64,000 nucleotides of DNA from Armatimonadota bacterium (GTDB taxonomy: Bacteria; Armatimonadota; UBA5829): the NCBI GenBank assembly GCA_039679645.1, contig JBDKUO010000004.1:1-64000 (forward strand), in the 5' to 3' direction. The notes beneath the pieces are model-generated. The model saw only the letters and a program-made list of their open reading frames with translations. It did not search any database and was not told the DNA's origin. The position numbers and the translations under genes were made by a program. How positions within the stretch are numbered: position 1 is the stretch's first letter; every line of letters starts with the position of its first letter. Shown piece after piece: positions 36,403 through 45,347 of the stretch.

Positions 36403-37254
36403 TTATATTCTGCGCCTCGCCGCGAAGCCGATCAGCCCGATTGCTCCGCTTATGAGGGCCAGAATGCTTGGGGGTTCGGGAACAGTTGAGATTGTCGATA
36501 CATCCGGCGCGTGCTTATGTTCGTACCATGCCGCTGAACCTGCTGAGGTAGGGTCTGAAAAGTCCAGTCCGCCTGCCGCAATCGACCAGCCGACCCACGT
36601 GCCGTTTTGAATATTCACCGAACTTATTCCGACCTGCGAAAACGTCCAGCCGCCGTCGGTGCCGCCCCAGCCATCGGTTGTTGTCCAGTATTGGCCTGGG
36701 CCTCGATTTGGAGCCATGCTGGAGTTTGTGGTACTCTGCCAAAGCTCCCAGTTCGGCCCGTACCAGCCGCCCCAGTAGAGATCGGCTGGATCAGTGGAGT
36801 TGAAGTAATCCGGGTCGGAGTAGCTACCCGCCACAATTCCGCCCTTGAAGTCGGACTTCGAGTAGGTTGTTGAGCCGTCGGTCAGGCCATACTGACCATT
36901 ATGGTCCAGATCATAGCCAAGGCCGAAGACCGCCGCGCCATACTGCGTATTGCCACTGGTCAGGGCAAATACGCCGACATTCGCGCCTAGAATGGCATTG
37001 AACATAGCCGCGCCGGTCGTTGTCCCGTTGAAACGATATCCGAACGCCATGCATTTCTGAGTGACGGGTAGGTTCACGTTGCTCAGGTTTGGGTCGATTA
37101 CCTGAGGGGTGCTCCACTCGATCACCATTGCGGCTTGGTTGCTACCACTGCCGGTCCACTGTTGGACGTCATTAAATGAGAATGCGCTCGCGGATGAACC
37201 GACGAGCATTGCTGCCGACACAATCAGCAGCATGAGAGTGATGATTCTTTTCAT
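36403..37254 (-). CDS. PEP-CTERM surface protein, family B (longer paralog)
   Basis: A 283-residue secreted protein. The start is set at ATG 37254, where GGAGG lies upstream and a signal peptide begins (MKRIITLMLLIVSAAML). It has NDVQQWTGSGSNQAAMVIEW and AFGYRFNG in common with the 219-residue paralog, plus a longer middle part with NGQYG and Gly/Trp-rich loops. The C-terminal PEP-CTERM motif is VPEPPSILALI followed by a basic tail. It lies 16 nt from its upstream neighbour in the same operon. Confidence 0.85.
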   Translation of the reverse strand: MKRIITLMLLIVSAAMLVGSSASAFSFNDVQQWTGSGSNQAAMVIEWSTPQVIDPNLSNVNLPVTQKCMAFGYRFNGTTTGAAMFNAILGANVGVFALTSGNTQYGAAVFGLGYDLDHNGQYGLTDGSTTYSKSDFKGGIVAGSYSDPDYFNSTDPADLYWGGWYGPNWELWQSTTNSSMAPNRGPGQYWTTTDGWGGTDGGWTFSQVGISSVNIQNGTWVGWSIAAGGLDFSDPTSAGSAAWYEHKHAPDVSTISTVPEPPSILALISGAIGLIGFAARRRI

Positions 37255-37270
37255 TGCGTCCTTTCCTCCT

Positions 37271-38797
37271 TCATTGCAAATCGTTTCCGTCTCTGAGCCT
37301 GACAACCGGCACGAATCCGCCCTGTTCATCGGACTCAACCGAACTGATGCCGGTGACTGTTACGAACTGATCCTTGGCGGGCGGAGTAAAGTCTGACTTA
37401 GCCGTTACTCCCCAGTTGGGGTCACCAGGGTTGGGAGCGTCGCTTTCCGATGGTGCGGTCCTGGGAGCGATGCACTTGATCTTCCGCCCGGAGCCATCGT
37501 CGACCACGAACGATTTCGTATCGACATCGACCGATGTCACTTTGCCCCAGGTCCTCACCAGCAGATCCTTGGTACTCAAGCCATTTCCAGCGACAGCCTT
37601 GTTAGGCATTCCTAGTGGCTTTACATCTATAGTGACATCTTGACCCTGTTCGTCCTTTTCGGTGAGGACTGATGTCGCCAGGATCACCTTCTCACCGTTG
37701 ATCGTGTCCATGTCACCATAGACTCTGAGCTTTTGGCCTCTGACGAACACTCTGCCCATCAGCTTGATGCCGCTGGATCGGTTCGACTGTTGAATATAGC
37801 AGAACCGGCCTGTTGAGTAAGTCTCGCCGGACACGACTACATCGTTCAAGACGACATGTGTCCCATCATCGAGCTTCTTTGCCTCACCGATTGACGTTGG
37901 TGCGATCTGGTGGCTCACACGAGTGAATGCATCGACTTCTCCGCCAGTCCCATCGACCTTGATATACTGAATCCACTTCCGTCCGTTGGCGTCTTTTGGC
38001 CATGTGTCAGGTATCTCGGCGAGATCGAATGCCGTTCCACCGCCGGAGCCTTCATACATATCGATTGCCTGGGCGCAGCTCTTGTAGTTGTAGTCTGCGG
38101 GTTGCCATGCAGGATCGACCGGGCGAGTGAAGTCGAGTTCCACCTCCTTGCCGGAGCTATTCAAGAGCCAGTGGTTTTCCACCCAGTCCCACGCGAATGC
38201 TTGAGTCGGGGCATAATCATCATCGTAGGGGCCGTTTGAATATGTATACCAGGTCACACCATCCTGGCTGACGCTAACGGGCGACGGCTCGATGAAGATA
38301 GCGTCTCCGCCATAGGCAGAGAATATCATCTGCTCCATGTTCGATGCCGCGTATACATACGAACCGCCCAGCACGAAGAATGCGTTTCCGTAGACCTCGA
38401 AGTCCTTGCCATACCAGTTGTCCGGATCGTCGTAGATAGGCGTGGCGAACTTCACTGTGATATAGCCTGCCGGATTGCCGCGTCCTGCAGGCATGATCGA
38501 AGTGATCAGCTTTTCCCCATTGCCGTGGATTCCATCGTTAGGAGCGACGTTCCATGCCGGGCAGACCATTGATACAGCACAGATGCCTGGGTCGTTGGGT
38601 GCGCCTGAACCCCACATCCAGGTCGATGGTTTTCCAAGGACAGCGTTGGGGTCGGCATACGGATTATTCGCGCCTCCCTGACCAAGACGCGAATAACCTA
38701 CCACCTCAGACGCCCACCAGTCGGTGGCCATCGCAGCGCCGCACAGGCTCAACCCGAGCAGCAATACGATGGCCGAAGTTACAGACCGATACCTCAT
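37271..38797 (-). CDS. Secreted protein, family A domain plus OB-fold-like domain
   Basis: A 508-residue secreted protein without a PEP-CTERM tail. Residues 1-25 are a signal peptide. Residues 30-330 repeat the family A domain (DPNAVLGKPSTW, YGNAFFVLGG, VSVSQDGVTWYTYSNGPY, AQAIDMYEGSGGGTAFDLAE). The rest looks like one or two small OB-like beta barrels (FCYIQQSNRSSGIKLMGRV and RTWGKVTSVDVDTKSFVVDD), a module seen in secreted proteins of this phylum. The ATG at 38797 has GGGAGGA upstream. It may be the core of the surface complex, with the anchored paralog beside it. Confidence 0.8.
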   Translation of the reverse strand: MRYRSVTSAIVLLLGLSLCGAAMATDWWASEVVGYSRLGQGGANNPYADPNAVLGKPSTWMWGSGAPNDPGICAVSMVCPAWNVAPNDGIHGNGEKLITSIMPAGRGNPAGYITVKFATPIYDDPDNWYGKDFEVYGNAFFVLGGSYVYAASNMEQMIFSAYGGDAIFIEPSPVSVSQDGVTWYTYSNGPYDDDYAPTQAFAWDWVENHWLLNSSGKEVELDFTRPVDPAWQPADYNYKSCAQAIDMYEGSGGGTAFDLAEIPDTWPKDANGRKWIQYIKVDGTGGEVDAFTRVSHQIAPTSIGEAKKLDDGTHVVLNDVVVSGETYSTGRFCYIQQSNRSSGIKLMGRVFVRGQKLRVYGDMDTINGEKVILATSVLTEKDEQGQDVTIDVKPLGMPNKAVAGNGLSTKDLLVRTWGKVTSVDVDTKSFVVDDGSGRKIKCIAPRTAPSESDAPNPGDPNWGVTAKSDFTPPAKDQFVTVTGISSVESDEQGGFVPVVRLRDGNDLQ

Positions 38798-38813
38798 TTT
38801 TGTTTTCCTCCCT

Positions 38814-38902
38814 CGGAAATGGCGTCTCTTGCCATTTCCGTCTCTCTCGTGGCGAATACGGCAGCATTCCATGCAAGGAAATGCGAGAGTGTTTCTGCCA
38901 CG
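38814..38902 (-). other. Structured intergenic RNA region inside the operon
   Basis: Two stems: CGGAAATGGC (38814-38823) with GCCATTTCCG (38831-38840), perfect 10 bp, next to the ribosome site of the 508-residue gene; and CGTGGC (38848-38853) with GCCACG (38897-38902) enclosing a smaller GCATTCC/GGAAATGC stem. Such structure between two genes of one operon suggests RNA processing or a pause, not a promoter. Confidence 0.55.
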
Positions 38903-38914
38903 ACATTTGTTGTT

Positions 38915-39757
38915 CTAGTCCAGATCATAGGCCGAGTCGTCCAGCGACAGACCGCCGGTATCGGGCGGGCAGTCGTACGATTTCTTGCCGAGTGGGAGCC
39001 AGGGTACATCGGTGTAGTGTGTATACTTCTTCCGAACAGCAGCCACGTGGCCGTCTGCATACGCGACTGTTGCTGCTCCATTGTGGCGAAAGTGAACGGT
39101 TCCCCATCTGAAAAGCAGTTCACTTGGAGCACGGAGGTAGTTCTGGGCAGACTCGCCATGAGGCCCGTATGCGCCCTCGGCGAAAACAGCAGTAGCTGAC
39201 GGATGCCTTATTCGCCCCAATAACGCTATTGTGTGAGGACGGCCGGAGTATTGATCGATCCAGACCTCGTTGAACTGGTCGACCTCTCCGCCGATGTAGC
39301 TCATATTGTATGCATAGCCGGAATAAGGACGATCATGCTTGCCGCCGTAGAAAGAAGGGCAGCTCTTGATCTCGCCATTTCTGCAATATGGACTCAGCAA
39401 GCCATATTTCCAGATGGTCTTGTCCCCCACGTCTTTGAGATCGAAGTCCCACGCGTGAGTCCAGCCGTCATTTGTGTAGTAAAGTGAGGGGCATGCCCAG
39501 CCGTTGTTGTCATCGGCATACATCAGCCATGCCTTGCTGATCTGGCTCAGGTTCGAAATGCACTTTGCCTGCCGAGCCTGCTCCTTGGCGGATATGAACA
39601 CGGGAAAAAGCATCGCCGTGAGGATGGCGATGACAGCTATTACCACCAATAGCTCTATGAGTGAAAAACCATATTTACCAAAACGGGCTCCTCGCCCATT
39701 TCGGATGATTTGGACGGGAGCCCGTAATACGCCTGACGCGCAATTAGCTTCCAACAT
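38915..39757 (-). CDS. Prepilin-like protein with H-X9-DG motif
   Basis: A 280-residue type IV pilin/pseudopilin-like protein, first gene behind the cobalamin riboswitch. After a basic leader comes the prepilin cleavage motif (YGFSLIELLVVIAVIAILTA, Gly before Phe) and then the mature domain with KCISNLSQISKAWLMYADDN and, near the end, HFRHNGAATVAYADGHVAAV, the H-X9-DG-type C-terminal signature seen in DUF1559-like proteins of Armatimonadota and Planctomycetes. It has two Cys pairs. It would be cleaved by a prepilin peptidase and may assemble a pseudopilus or anchor other proteins. GGAGG lies 5 nt before ATG 39757. Confidence 0.88.
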   Translation of the reverse strand: MLEANCASGVLRAPVQIIRNGRGARFGKYGFSLIELLVVIAVIAILTAMLFPVFISAKEQARQAKCISNLSQISKAWLMYADDNNGWACPSLYYTNDGWTHAWDFDLKDVGDKTIWKYGLLSPYCRNGEIKSCPSFYGGKHDRPYSGYAYNMSYIGGEVDQFNEVWIDQYSGRPHTIALLGRIRHPSATAVFAEGAYGPHGESAQNYLRAPSELLFRWGTVHFRHNGAATVAYADGHVAAVRKKYTHYTDVPWLPLGKKSYDCPPDTGGLSLDDSAYDLD

Positions 39758-39790
39758 CTCAGCCTCCGAAGATGTAGAATAGGATCGCAG

Positions 39791-39972
39791 ATCAGGCAGG
39801 TCTTCTGGCTCTCGGATCGCTCTACTCCCGATGTCTTCCCGCAGTGTCCTGTGAGTTTGCTGACACTGCAGTGACTTGATATCGGTTTCGTCCCCGATTA
39901 CAGCGGCGGGCCCGCGACGGATTTACACCGTCTTCCCTCTTGGTCCCGGAAATATCCCGGGAAACCTGACCG
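39791..39972 (-). promoter_or_regulatory. Cobalamin riboswitch
   Basis: On the minus strand the aptamer reads in order: AGGGAAGACGGTGTAAATCC (the L2-J2/3 core), GCCGCTGTAATCGGGG, CACTGC with an internal kissing-loop arm, GGGAAGAC, and the B12 box GAGCCAGAAGACCTGCC at its 3' end. P1 can close by CAGGT (about 39963-39967) with ACCTG (39797-39801). It binds adenosylcobalamin or another corrinoid and turns the operon off. The first start codon is only 33 nt beyond the aptamer with no terminator stem between them, so control is probably at translation initiation. Confidence 0.96.
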
Positions 39973-39999
39973 CGCATGGTATTCAGTTTTACTGGAAAC

Positions 40000-40028
40000 A
40001 TTATCAAGCAAACGGAAAGAGAAGTCAA
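40000..40028 (-). promoter_or_regulatory. Promoter of the B12-regulated operon
   Basis: TTGACT (40023-40028) and GATAAT (40000-40005) on the minus strand, separated by exactly 17 nt. The transcript would start about 20 nt before the riboswitch P1 stem. Confidence 0.75.
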
Positions 40029-40335
40029 TCAGTTTGCTTGGTAAAATCGTATCATAAAATGCTACGAAACTACAAAAGATGTCACAAGAGTGGTGGCTGT
40101 AGTATATATATAGTGTAGCTCTGCTATCAAGCATTTACAGACTAGCACTCTGCAACTTGATGCGCTTGTGAACTACAGGATTGCGGATAATGCCTTGGTA
40201 ACGGGAGAGCAAAAGGATCACGCGCAAGACTAGACGCGAGAAACATCAATTGATTGGAGGTGAGACCGAGGAATCCGCATAGAGGAGACTGAACGCCACA
40301 CCAGATTGCATGCAAGACGTCGATTTTTGTCAGGA
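40029..40335. other. Intergenic region without a recognised gene
   Basis: This lies upstream of the riboswitch promoter and downstream of the Mrr remnant. It is partly AT-rich, with a GGAGGTGAGACC stretch at about 40256 that resembles a ribosome site but leads into no frame. I see no gene. Confidence 0.55.
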
Positions 40336-40515
40336 CTACTGGGTAAATGCATCATCTATTTCGAACAGATCTGGTGTAGAGCGAGTAACCCCGATACCAT
40401 GCTCCATTAGAAGCAATACAAGCTGTTCGCCATTCATCAAGGCAATCGGTGTCTTGTTCGACTGTGCGGCTTCTTTGACAGCACCGGAAGTCTTCAGCCA
40501 CGGAACGACTTTTCA
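40336..40515 (-). pseudogene. C-terminal remnant of an Mrr-type restriction endonuclease
   Basis: The minus-strand frame reads about 55 residues ending at TAG (40336-40338): AAQSNKTPIALMNGEQLVLL then MEHGIGVTRSTPDLFEIDD. This is the end of an Mrr catalytic domain (NGEQL, EHGIGV). The frame is closed upstream by a TGA at about 40516, and the PD-(D/E)xK core is missing. Mrr enzymes cut methylated DNA. This is a relic. Confidence 0.65.
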
Positions 40516-40625
40516 TGAGATTGTGCAACTGACCAAATATCACAAATAGCAGAGTGTTCCGATTACCGACAGAAGATGCAGCCATCGTTAGAGCATTCTT
40601 GCTATTATCCGTTGAATAACTTCGG

Positions 40626-41036
40626 TTATTCGAAAATGCCTTCCAGTCGTGCAAGCATAGAGTCAAGTACCATTTCTTCAGCAAGTGCAAAGCCCAGCGC
40701 ACTTGTATCGATAGACAAGTGATATAACTGCGCATCCGCCCAATCACTACCTATAACATTGCGGAGGTAACGTTGTCGATCTTGATCGCTTGCTTCAATT
40801 AGCTTTACGGCTGCTTCAGCAGACATGTTATAGATTTCTTGAATACGCTTGGAGCGAAAATCCGTATTCGCATATATGAAAACGGCAAGATGTCTCGGAT
40901 TTTCCCGCAGTAGATGATAGCCACCTCGGCCCACTATCACCGAATGCCAGTTCTCAGCAATCTGCGTGACAATTGAAGACTCGACGACGTGAAACTCATT
41001 GTCCAGCGGCGGTACCGGAAGCGAGATGATAAGCAC
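40626..41036 (-). pseudogene. Fragment of a cytidylate kinase-like protein
   Basis: A 136-residue frame. SVIVGRGGYHLL and LAVFIYANTDFRSKRI are diagnostic of the cytidylate kinase-like family, which normally starts with an ITISRQFGSGG P-loop that is absent here. The first 20 residues (LIISLPVPPLD) instead continue the membrane segment of the frame at 41040-41231, which ends in TAA just before. So two unrelated genes seem fused here by a deletion, with a later nonsense codon. A UUCG-loop hairpin (40614-40631) follows the stop. Confidence 0.6.
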
Positions 41037-41039
41037 GTA

Positions 41040-41231
41040 TTACTGGAAGAAACTGGAAATACTTGCCACCGTTGAGAAATACGCCTGCGAGATGTGGTCA
41101 TATTCCGCCAGTAGGAATGCTTCAAACTTGGTGCGGCCGTCAGCAACCATAGGAGGCTCTTCTGGTTGCTCCGCGCTCGACGATTGAAGAAGACGCCCAA
41201 TAGCGTTGATCATCCTTGTCGGGTCAAACAA
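41040..41231 (-). pseudogene. N-terminal fragment of a small membrane protein
   Basis: The 63-residue frame (FEAFLLAEYDHISQAYFSTV then ASISSFFQ) runs up to a TAA. Beyond it the same frame continues as YVLIISLPV, a likely start of a membrane helix, so TAC to TAA is a plausible nonsense change. An amphipathic helix followed by FFQYY-type sequence resembles SLATT-like or similar small membrane effectors, but this is a weak match. A TTG start at 41231 is possible. Confidence 0.45.
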
Positions 41232-41310
41232 AATCGTACCTCCCAGTGTGGTGGAACGGCGCTTGCCAAGCCAGAATAACAGTGCCGGTATATCACGAGC
41301 CTACCACGTG

Positions 41311-42645
41311 TCATGCCTTTGGATGGTAATGGGCAAGTAGGTGGGAGAACTCTGTTCCATCAACGTCCACTTCCCGTCCGCTGGATACCCTCAAGAACTC
41401 GGCTCGCTGGCTTTCACTCAATGCCTGGAACGCGTTCCGCCACTCGCATGCACCGTTGTTCTCGTGCTTTCTCCTATTGATGATGTACTCCTCCGGCATC
41501 ATCGCAATCTCAATAAACTCCTCGGGCGTCCGCCCGAACGCTGCTTCAAAGAAATCGAGATGAGTGCCGACCTTGCCCTTTGTAGCCAAAAGAATGCACT
41601 GCACCCTCTAAGCAGGCGACGATTCCAGTGCTCGCCCACGTGAGTGCGGTCCTTCGCATCAAGGGGGATATACTTCATCGGGAATGAATATATCTGAGTA
41701 CCCAGTTCCTGGTTAAGCTCAACGTTTATGCGCAGGCGCTCGTAGAAATCCTGCGGAGTGTCAGTGTAGTTGAATAGCACGTAGTTAGATAGGTGAGTAA
41801 TCCCGCAATCGACCGCTAGCCTGACTCGGTCGACATAGTCATCCTTGAGAGCAATGTGGTCGAAAGCCAATCTGAGCGGCCTAAGTGCTGTCTTTGCCAG
41901 CAATTCCATCTTGTCACGTGTCAGCCGCCGCAAGTCAATCCCCTGGTTGAAGTCCACGTGCCGAAATCTCTTGTTGAGCCTGGCACCCCTTTCGAACCCT
42001 AGCTCCAAGATGTCCCCGATGATCTCCTCGAACTGGTCGGATGCCAGTACGTTATTGTCAAGCAACACCAGATTTTGCTTAGCTCCGTATATAGACTCTA
42101 TGGAACGCACCTGCTTCTTCAGAGGCAGGTAGTCACAAAACGTGGGCTCAATGCGGCTGACTGCGCAAAAGCCGCACCGATTAGGGCAGCCCCTGGTGGC
42201 ATAGCCAATATATGCCGTTCAGTCCGTAGTCATAGTCAATCTGCTCGAGCATACAGTAGTCAGGAATCAGAGTATCAACTCGATGCTTGTCGCCGGGGTC
42301 AAGCATGCCAGGCTTGTCCAGAAGCCCGGGTATAACCGTTGCACCCGTTTGCTGATGCAACTCGTCGCCCAATAAGGTCGCCATGACGCCGCCCACAATG
42401 ATGTCTTCAGGAGACGCGACAGCCCGGCGGTAATAGTCGATGGTATCGGCGGTTGTCTTCCACATGAACGTGAAGAGAGTACTGACGTAGACCCGGTCCC
42501 ACTGCTGCTGCCGAAACTGGGGCACGCAACCCTTGACGAACTGCACGAAATCGCCTTTCAGCTTGTGGTACGTGGATATTTTCATCAAGCCTAAAGGCGG
42601 ATACTTATTCCTGTATGCTGGTTCAACTAAAAGAATGCGTCTCAT
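41311..42645 (-). pseudogene. B12-binding-domain radical SAM protein, two frameshifts
   Basis: Three frames join into one protein of about 440 residues. The N-terminal part (LVEPAYRNKYPPLGLMKIST and IIVGGVMATLLGDEL) is a Rossmann, cobalamin-binding-like domain. After a frameshift near 42200 the frame reads GYATRGCPNRCGFCAV (the CxxxCxxC 4Fe-4S motif), then NLVLLDNNVLAS and LRLAFDHIALKDDYVDRV. A second frameshift near 41615 leads to QCILLATKGKVGTHLDFFE and IINRRKHENNG. The ATG at 42645 overlaps the upstream Dnd-associated gene (ATGA), so it was coexpressed with the Dnd-type cluster. The cobalamin domain may be degenerate. Confidence 0.7.
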
Positions 42646-43112
42646 AAACTGCTGTTATCGATATCAGTATCGATCTGCTCAAAAACGAAGTGCAAGAATT
42701 GCTTGGGCAATTCTTTGCTGCACCCTGGGTCGAGCTGTGGTTCTCCTCCATTTGTGATCGTGTAGTCACCAAGAAAATCCTGCATGAGGATATCTATGCC
42801 AGCGTTAGCGTATTCCTCGATCTTGGCTATCACGGACTTATCATCCTGAATGGCAAGGAAGTCCATGCCGTTTTGCTCAAGCAACATCGCATAGTAGCAG
42901 GCCCATTCGCGCGGGTTTATTGTACTAGAGTAGAATCTGTCCCTGTCATCGCGCGACCCACCAAGGGGTTTGCTCCTCTGGTTCTTATATCCGAGGCACG
43001 CGCACACGAAGAAGAGCTCGTGGGAATCACCTACAACGACGTTCTTGAGGTCGTTGTATAGTCGCTTATAGCGTCCCTCTGTCTTAACGCGAATCTCCCT
43101 ATCCATTTTCAT
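42642..43112 (-). CDS. Dnd-system-associated protein (type 4-like)
   Basis: A 156-residue protein resembling dnd system-associated protein 4: VKTEGRYKRLYNDLKNVV at the start, then ELFFVCACLGYKNQR, NPREWACYYAMLLEQNGMDF and EEYANAGIDILMQDFLGDY. Such proteins are found next to DNA phosphorothioation or restriction genes, and their role is unclear. ATG 43112 overlaps the stop of the DndD-like gene by 1 nt (TGATG), so the longer frame running into that gene is discarded. The gene itself looks intact, unlike its neighbours. Confidence 0.7.
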   Translation of the reverse strand: MKMDREIRVKTEGRYKRLYNDLKNVVVGDSHELFFVCACLGYKNQRSKPLGGSRDDRDRFYSSTINPREWACYYAMLLEQNGMDFLAIQDDKSVIAKIEEYANAGIDILMQDFLGDYTITNGGEPQLDPGCSKELPKQFLHFVFEQIDTDIDNSSL

Positions 43113-45150
43113 CAGGAGTTTTCTCCCTCTCTCAGTATCGCCTGAGCGGTATCTATATCCCGCTCCTCGATCCTCGTGTTGCCGTCGTCTGCTGCTCTTA
43201 GCATGAAGAACTTGCCCCATCTTTCACCAGTCCGCAGAAGCCTGGCTTCCTGCTTTCGGAACTCGGTATCCGTGGCCAGCAGTATCCACTGCGACGAGAA
43301 GTCAGGTACCCGGCGAATCAAGTTCTGGCGGTGCTCATAGGAGAGTCTGCCGAAAGGAGTATCCATGAACAACGGCATCTCCAAGAGAGTGTCGTTTGAC
43401 GCCGCCTGTGCCAGAGCCGCAATAAACGAGATCGACATGATCTGTCGTTGTCCGGCAGAGATGTTTGCAAGAAATGGCTTATTCCATCGGTCAAGAACCT
43501 GGAGCGAATAGTCGCTGTTTACAACAACAGTACGCAGGTTCTCACTCCCCTCCGAATCAAGCAGTTCACGGAACAGGTCGGTCGCCTTCTTTCCAATAAG
43601 GGTCTTTATCTCTCTCGTGAAATCATCGTAGACCGCGTTCAGAGCATCGCGAGTGGCACGCGCCAAGGTAGCACGGCGGGAAAGCTCGTCGTGCCGGCCT
43701 TGCTTCAGTTTCTCCTCATCAAGCTGAGCAATGAGCTGTCCATGCTCACGTTCAAGGTCGGTTACCGATGCCTGTAGCACTTGACTCTCAGCTTCCAGCT
43801 TTACCAGTTTCATTTCGAGTTGCTTCCGGTGTTCATCTAGCTTCGTCGCGTCTTGCCGCTCTGAGGATCCGATCTCCTGCCTAAGGGCCTCAAGCTTGAT
43901 GCGTAATGCCTGGATCTCGTTGCGAATATTGCCGTAAACCACGAGGCGATTCTCAACCTGGCTGGCATCATCGCCGAAGCGCCCCTGCACATCGCTCAAG
44001 TGACGCCAGAGGTTCAGGGCCGCGTCTTGGATGGTCACATCACTCGTTCTGTCTTTCCACTCCAGGATGCGCGCATGCGATTCGGTCCCCTCGCAAATCT
44101 CGTTACCGCAGATGCACCGTTTCTCTGACAGAATCCTCTCGATCAGGTCCTTTCGTATCTCCGATGGGATCTCTCCCTTCTGTTTCTGCTGCTCTATGTT
44201 CTCGAAAACCCGCATCACTGTAGGCGCAACAAGCAATGACGATGCTTTCGCCGTCAGATCCCTCATCCCGGACAGGTGTTCTTTCGCTGCTGTTCCAGAC
44301 CCTGCAGGTTCTGCTCCAGTGTCTTGCGCCTCTCAAACTGGTCTCGTATTTCGTTGAACGCCTCAAGCTCTTTGTCGACCTTGGATATTTCGGCTCTTGC
44401 CCTTGTTGCTTCTTCGCCGATCTCGTCCAAGCGTTGCTTCTTGTCCTTTTGGTCCTGCTCATTATCGCCTAGGCGTTTCAGCAACCTCGCAAGCTCGGGC
44501 GACGCGTTCTTCCGAAGCTCATCTTCCAACTCCCTGGTCAGCCTATCCGTTGCCTTCCTTGCTGTCTCTAGTGCATCGACGTTCAACAGATTGCGGATAC
44601 CTTTACCGATCTCACGTCTCTGCTCAACGCTGGCGCGAGTAAGGCGCTCGATCTTCTCACCGTCGAACAGGAAGTAGTCCTTGACGCGCCGGTCCAGGAT
44701 TGAGCTGACGAGTCTGTCCACCTCGGCTGGCTCTACCACTTTCGAGTTGCCGTCAGGTGTGGTCTCCACAAGACGGACCTCATCTAGCTCTTCAAGTATC
44801 CGATCGTTATTCCGCATTCCCAGAATAGCGCGTTTCAGGCAATACCGTCGCTCTCTGTGGACAAACTGCAGTTCCACGAATGTCTCGACCGGTTTGCCTT
44901 CGCTCTGCTCCAAAGCTGAAGTATTCACCAACTGCAATTCCGAATCCGGCACGTCACCATCCTGTGATAGTCGACGCTCTCCGAAGAGACAGAACACTAT
45001 GGCTCTGAAGACACCGGTCTTGCCGCGGCCATTCTCCCCGAACACAACAGTAACGTTCCGGCTGTCTTCCCCATTTCCAGAGGCGAATTCAATGTGCTGA
45101 ACGCCTTTGAACTGACGGAAATTGGCCATTGTCAATTTCTGCAGTATCAA
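43112..45150 (-). pseudogene. dndD: DndD-like SMC/Rad50-type ATPase, one frameshift
   Basis: Two frames joined by a 1-nt loss in an A-run at about 44281-44284 give a protein of about 680 residues. N-terminal: FRQFKGVQHIEFA and the P-loop GENGRGKTGVFRAIVF. Centre: coiled coil with a zinc-hook-like KRCICGNEICEG. C-terminal: the ABC signature-like ISAGQRQIMSISFIAALAQ and Walker B LFMDTPFGRLS. DndD is the ATPase of the DNA phosphorothioation machinery, thought to open or nick DNA for the sulfur transfer. The ATG at 45150 overlaps the small protein stop. Restart at ATG 44266 would give only the C-terminal half. Confidence 0.78.
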
Positions 45151-45347
45151 GACTGACCTCCAGTCTTTCGCGCAGCGTCGCGAATCAAGCCCTGCAATGC
45201 CTCAAATACCGTTGCCTCGGGCAGATCCTCGGAAAGCTGGATCGCCTTAATGGCCAACTCGGATACAGCCTCGGGATACGACCGCAGTTTCTCTATGATC
45301 AGTTGGTTCACATCGGGCAGAAGTGCTGGATCAGCTTTGCTCATCAT
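45147..45347 (-). CDS. Small protein of a DNA modification system
   Basis: A 66-residue protein. LLPDVNQLIIEKLRSYPEAV and LPEATVFEALQGLIRDAARK suggest a helical bundle, similar to the small proteins annotated as associated with DNA modification systems. It overlaps the helicase frame at its start and dndD by 4 nt at its end, so translation is coupled. It may act as an adaptor between the helicase and DndD. Confidence 0.6.
   Translation of the reverse strand: MMSKADPALLPDVNQLIIEKLRSYPEAVSELAIKAIQLSEDLPEATVFEALQGLIRDAARKTGGQS

Noticed and set aside
42642-43220. Longer Dnd-associated protein starting at 43220
   Set aside because: The extra 36 residues overlap dndD; ATG 43112 is coupled to the dndD stop (TGATG) and starts at the conserved region.
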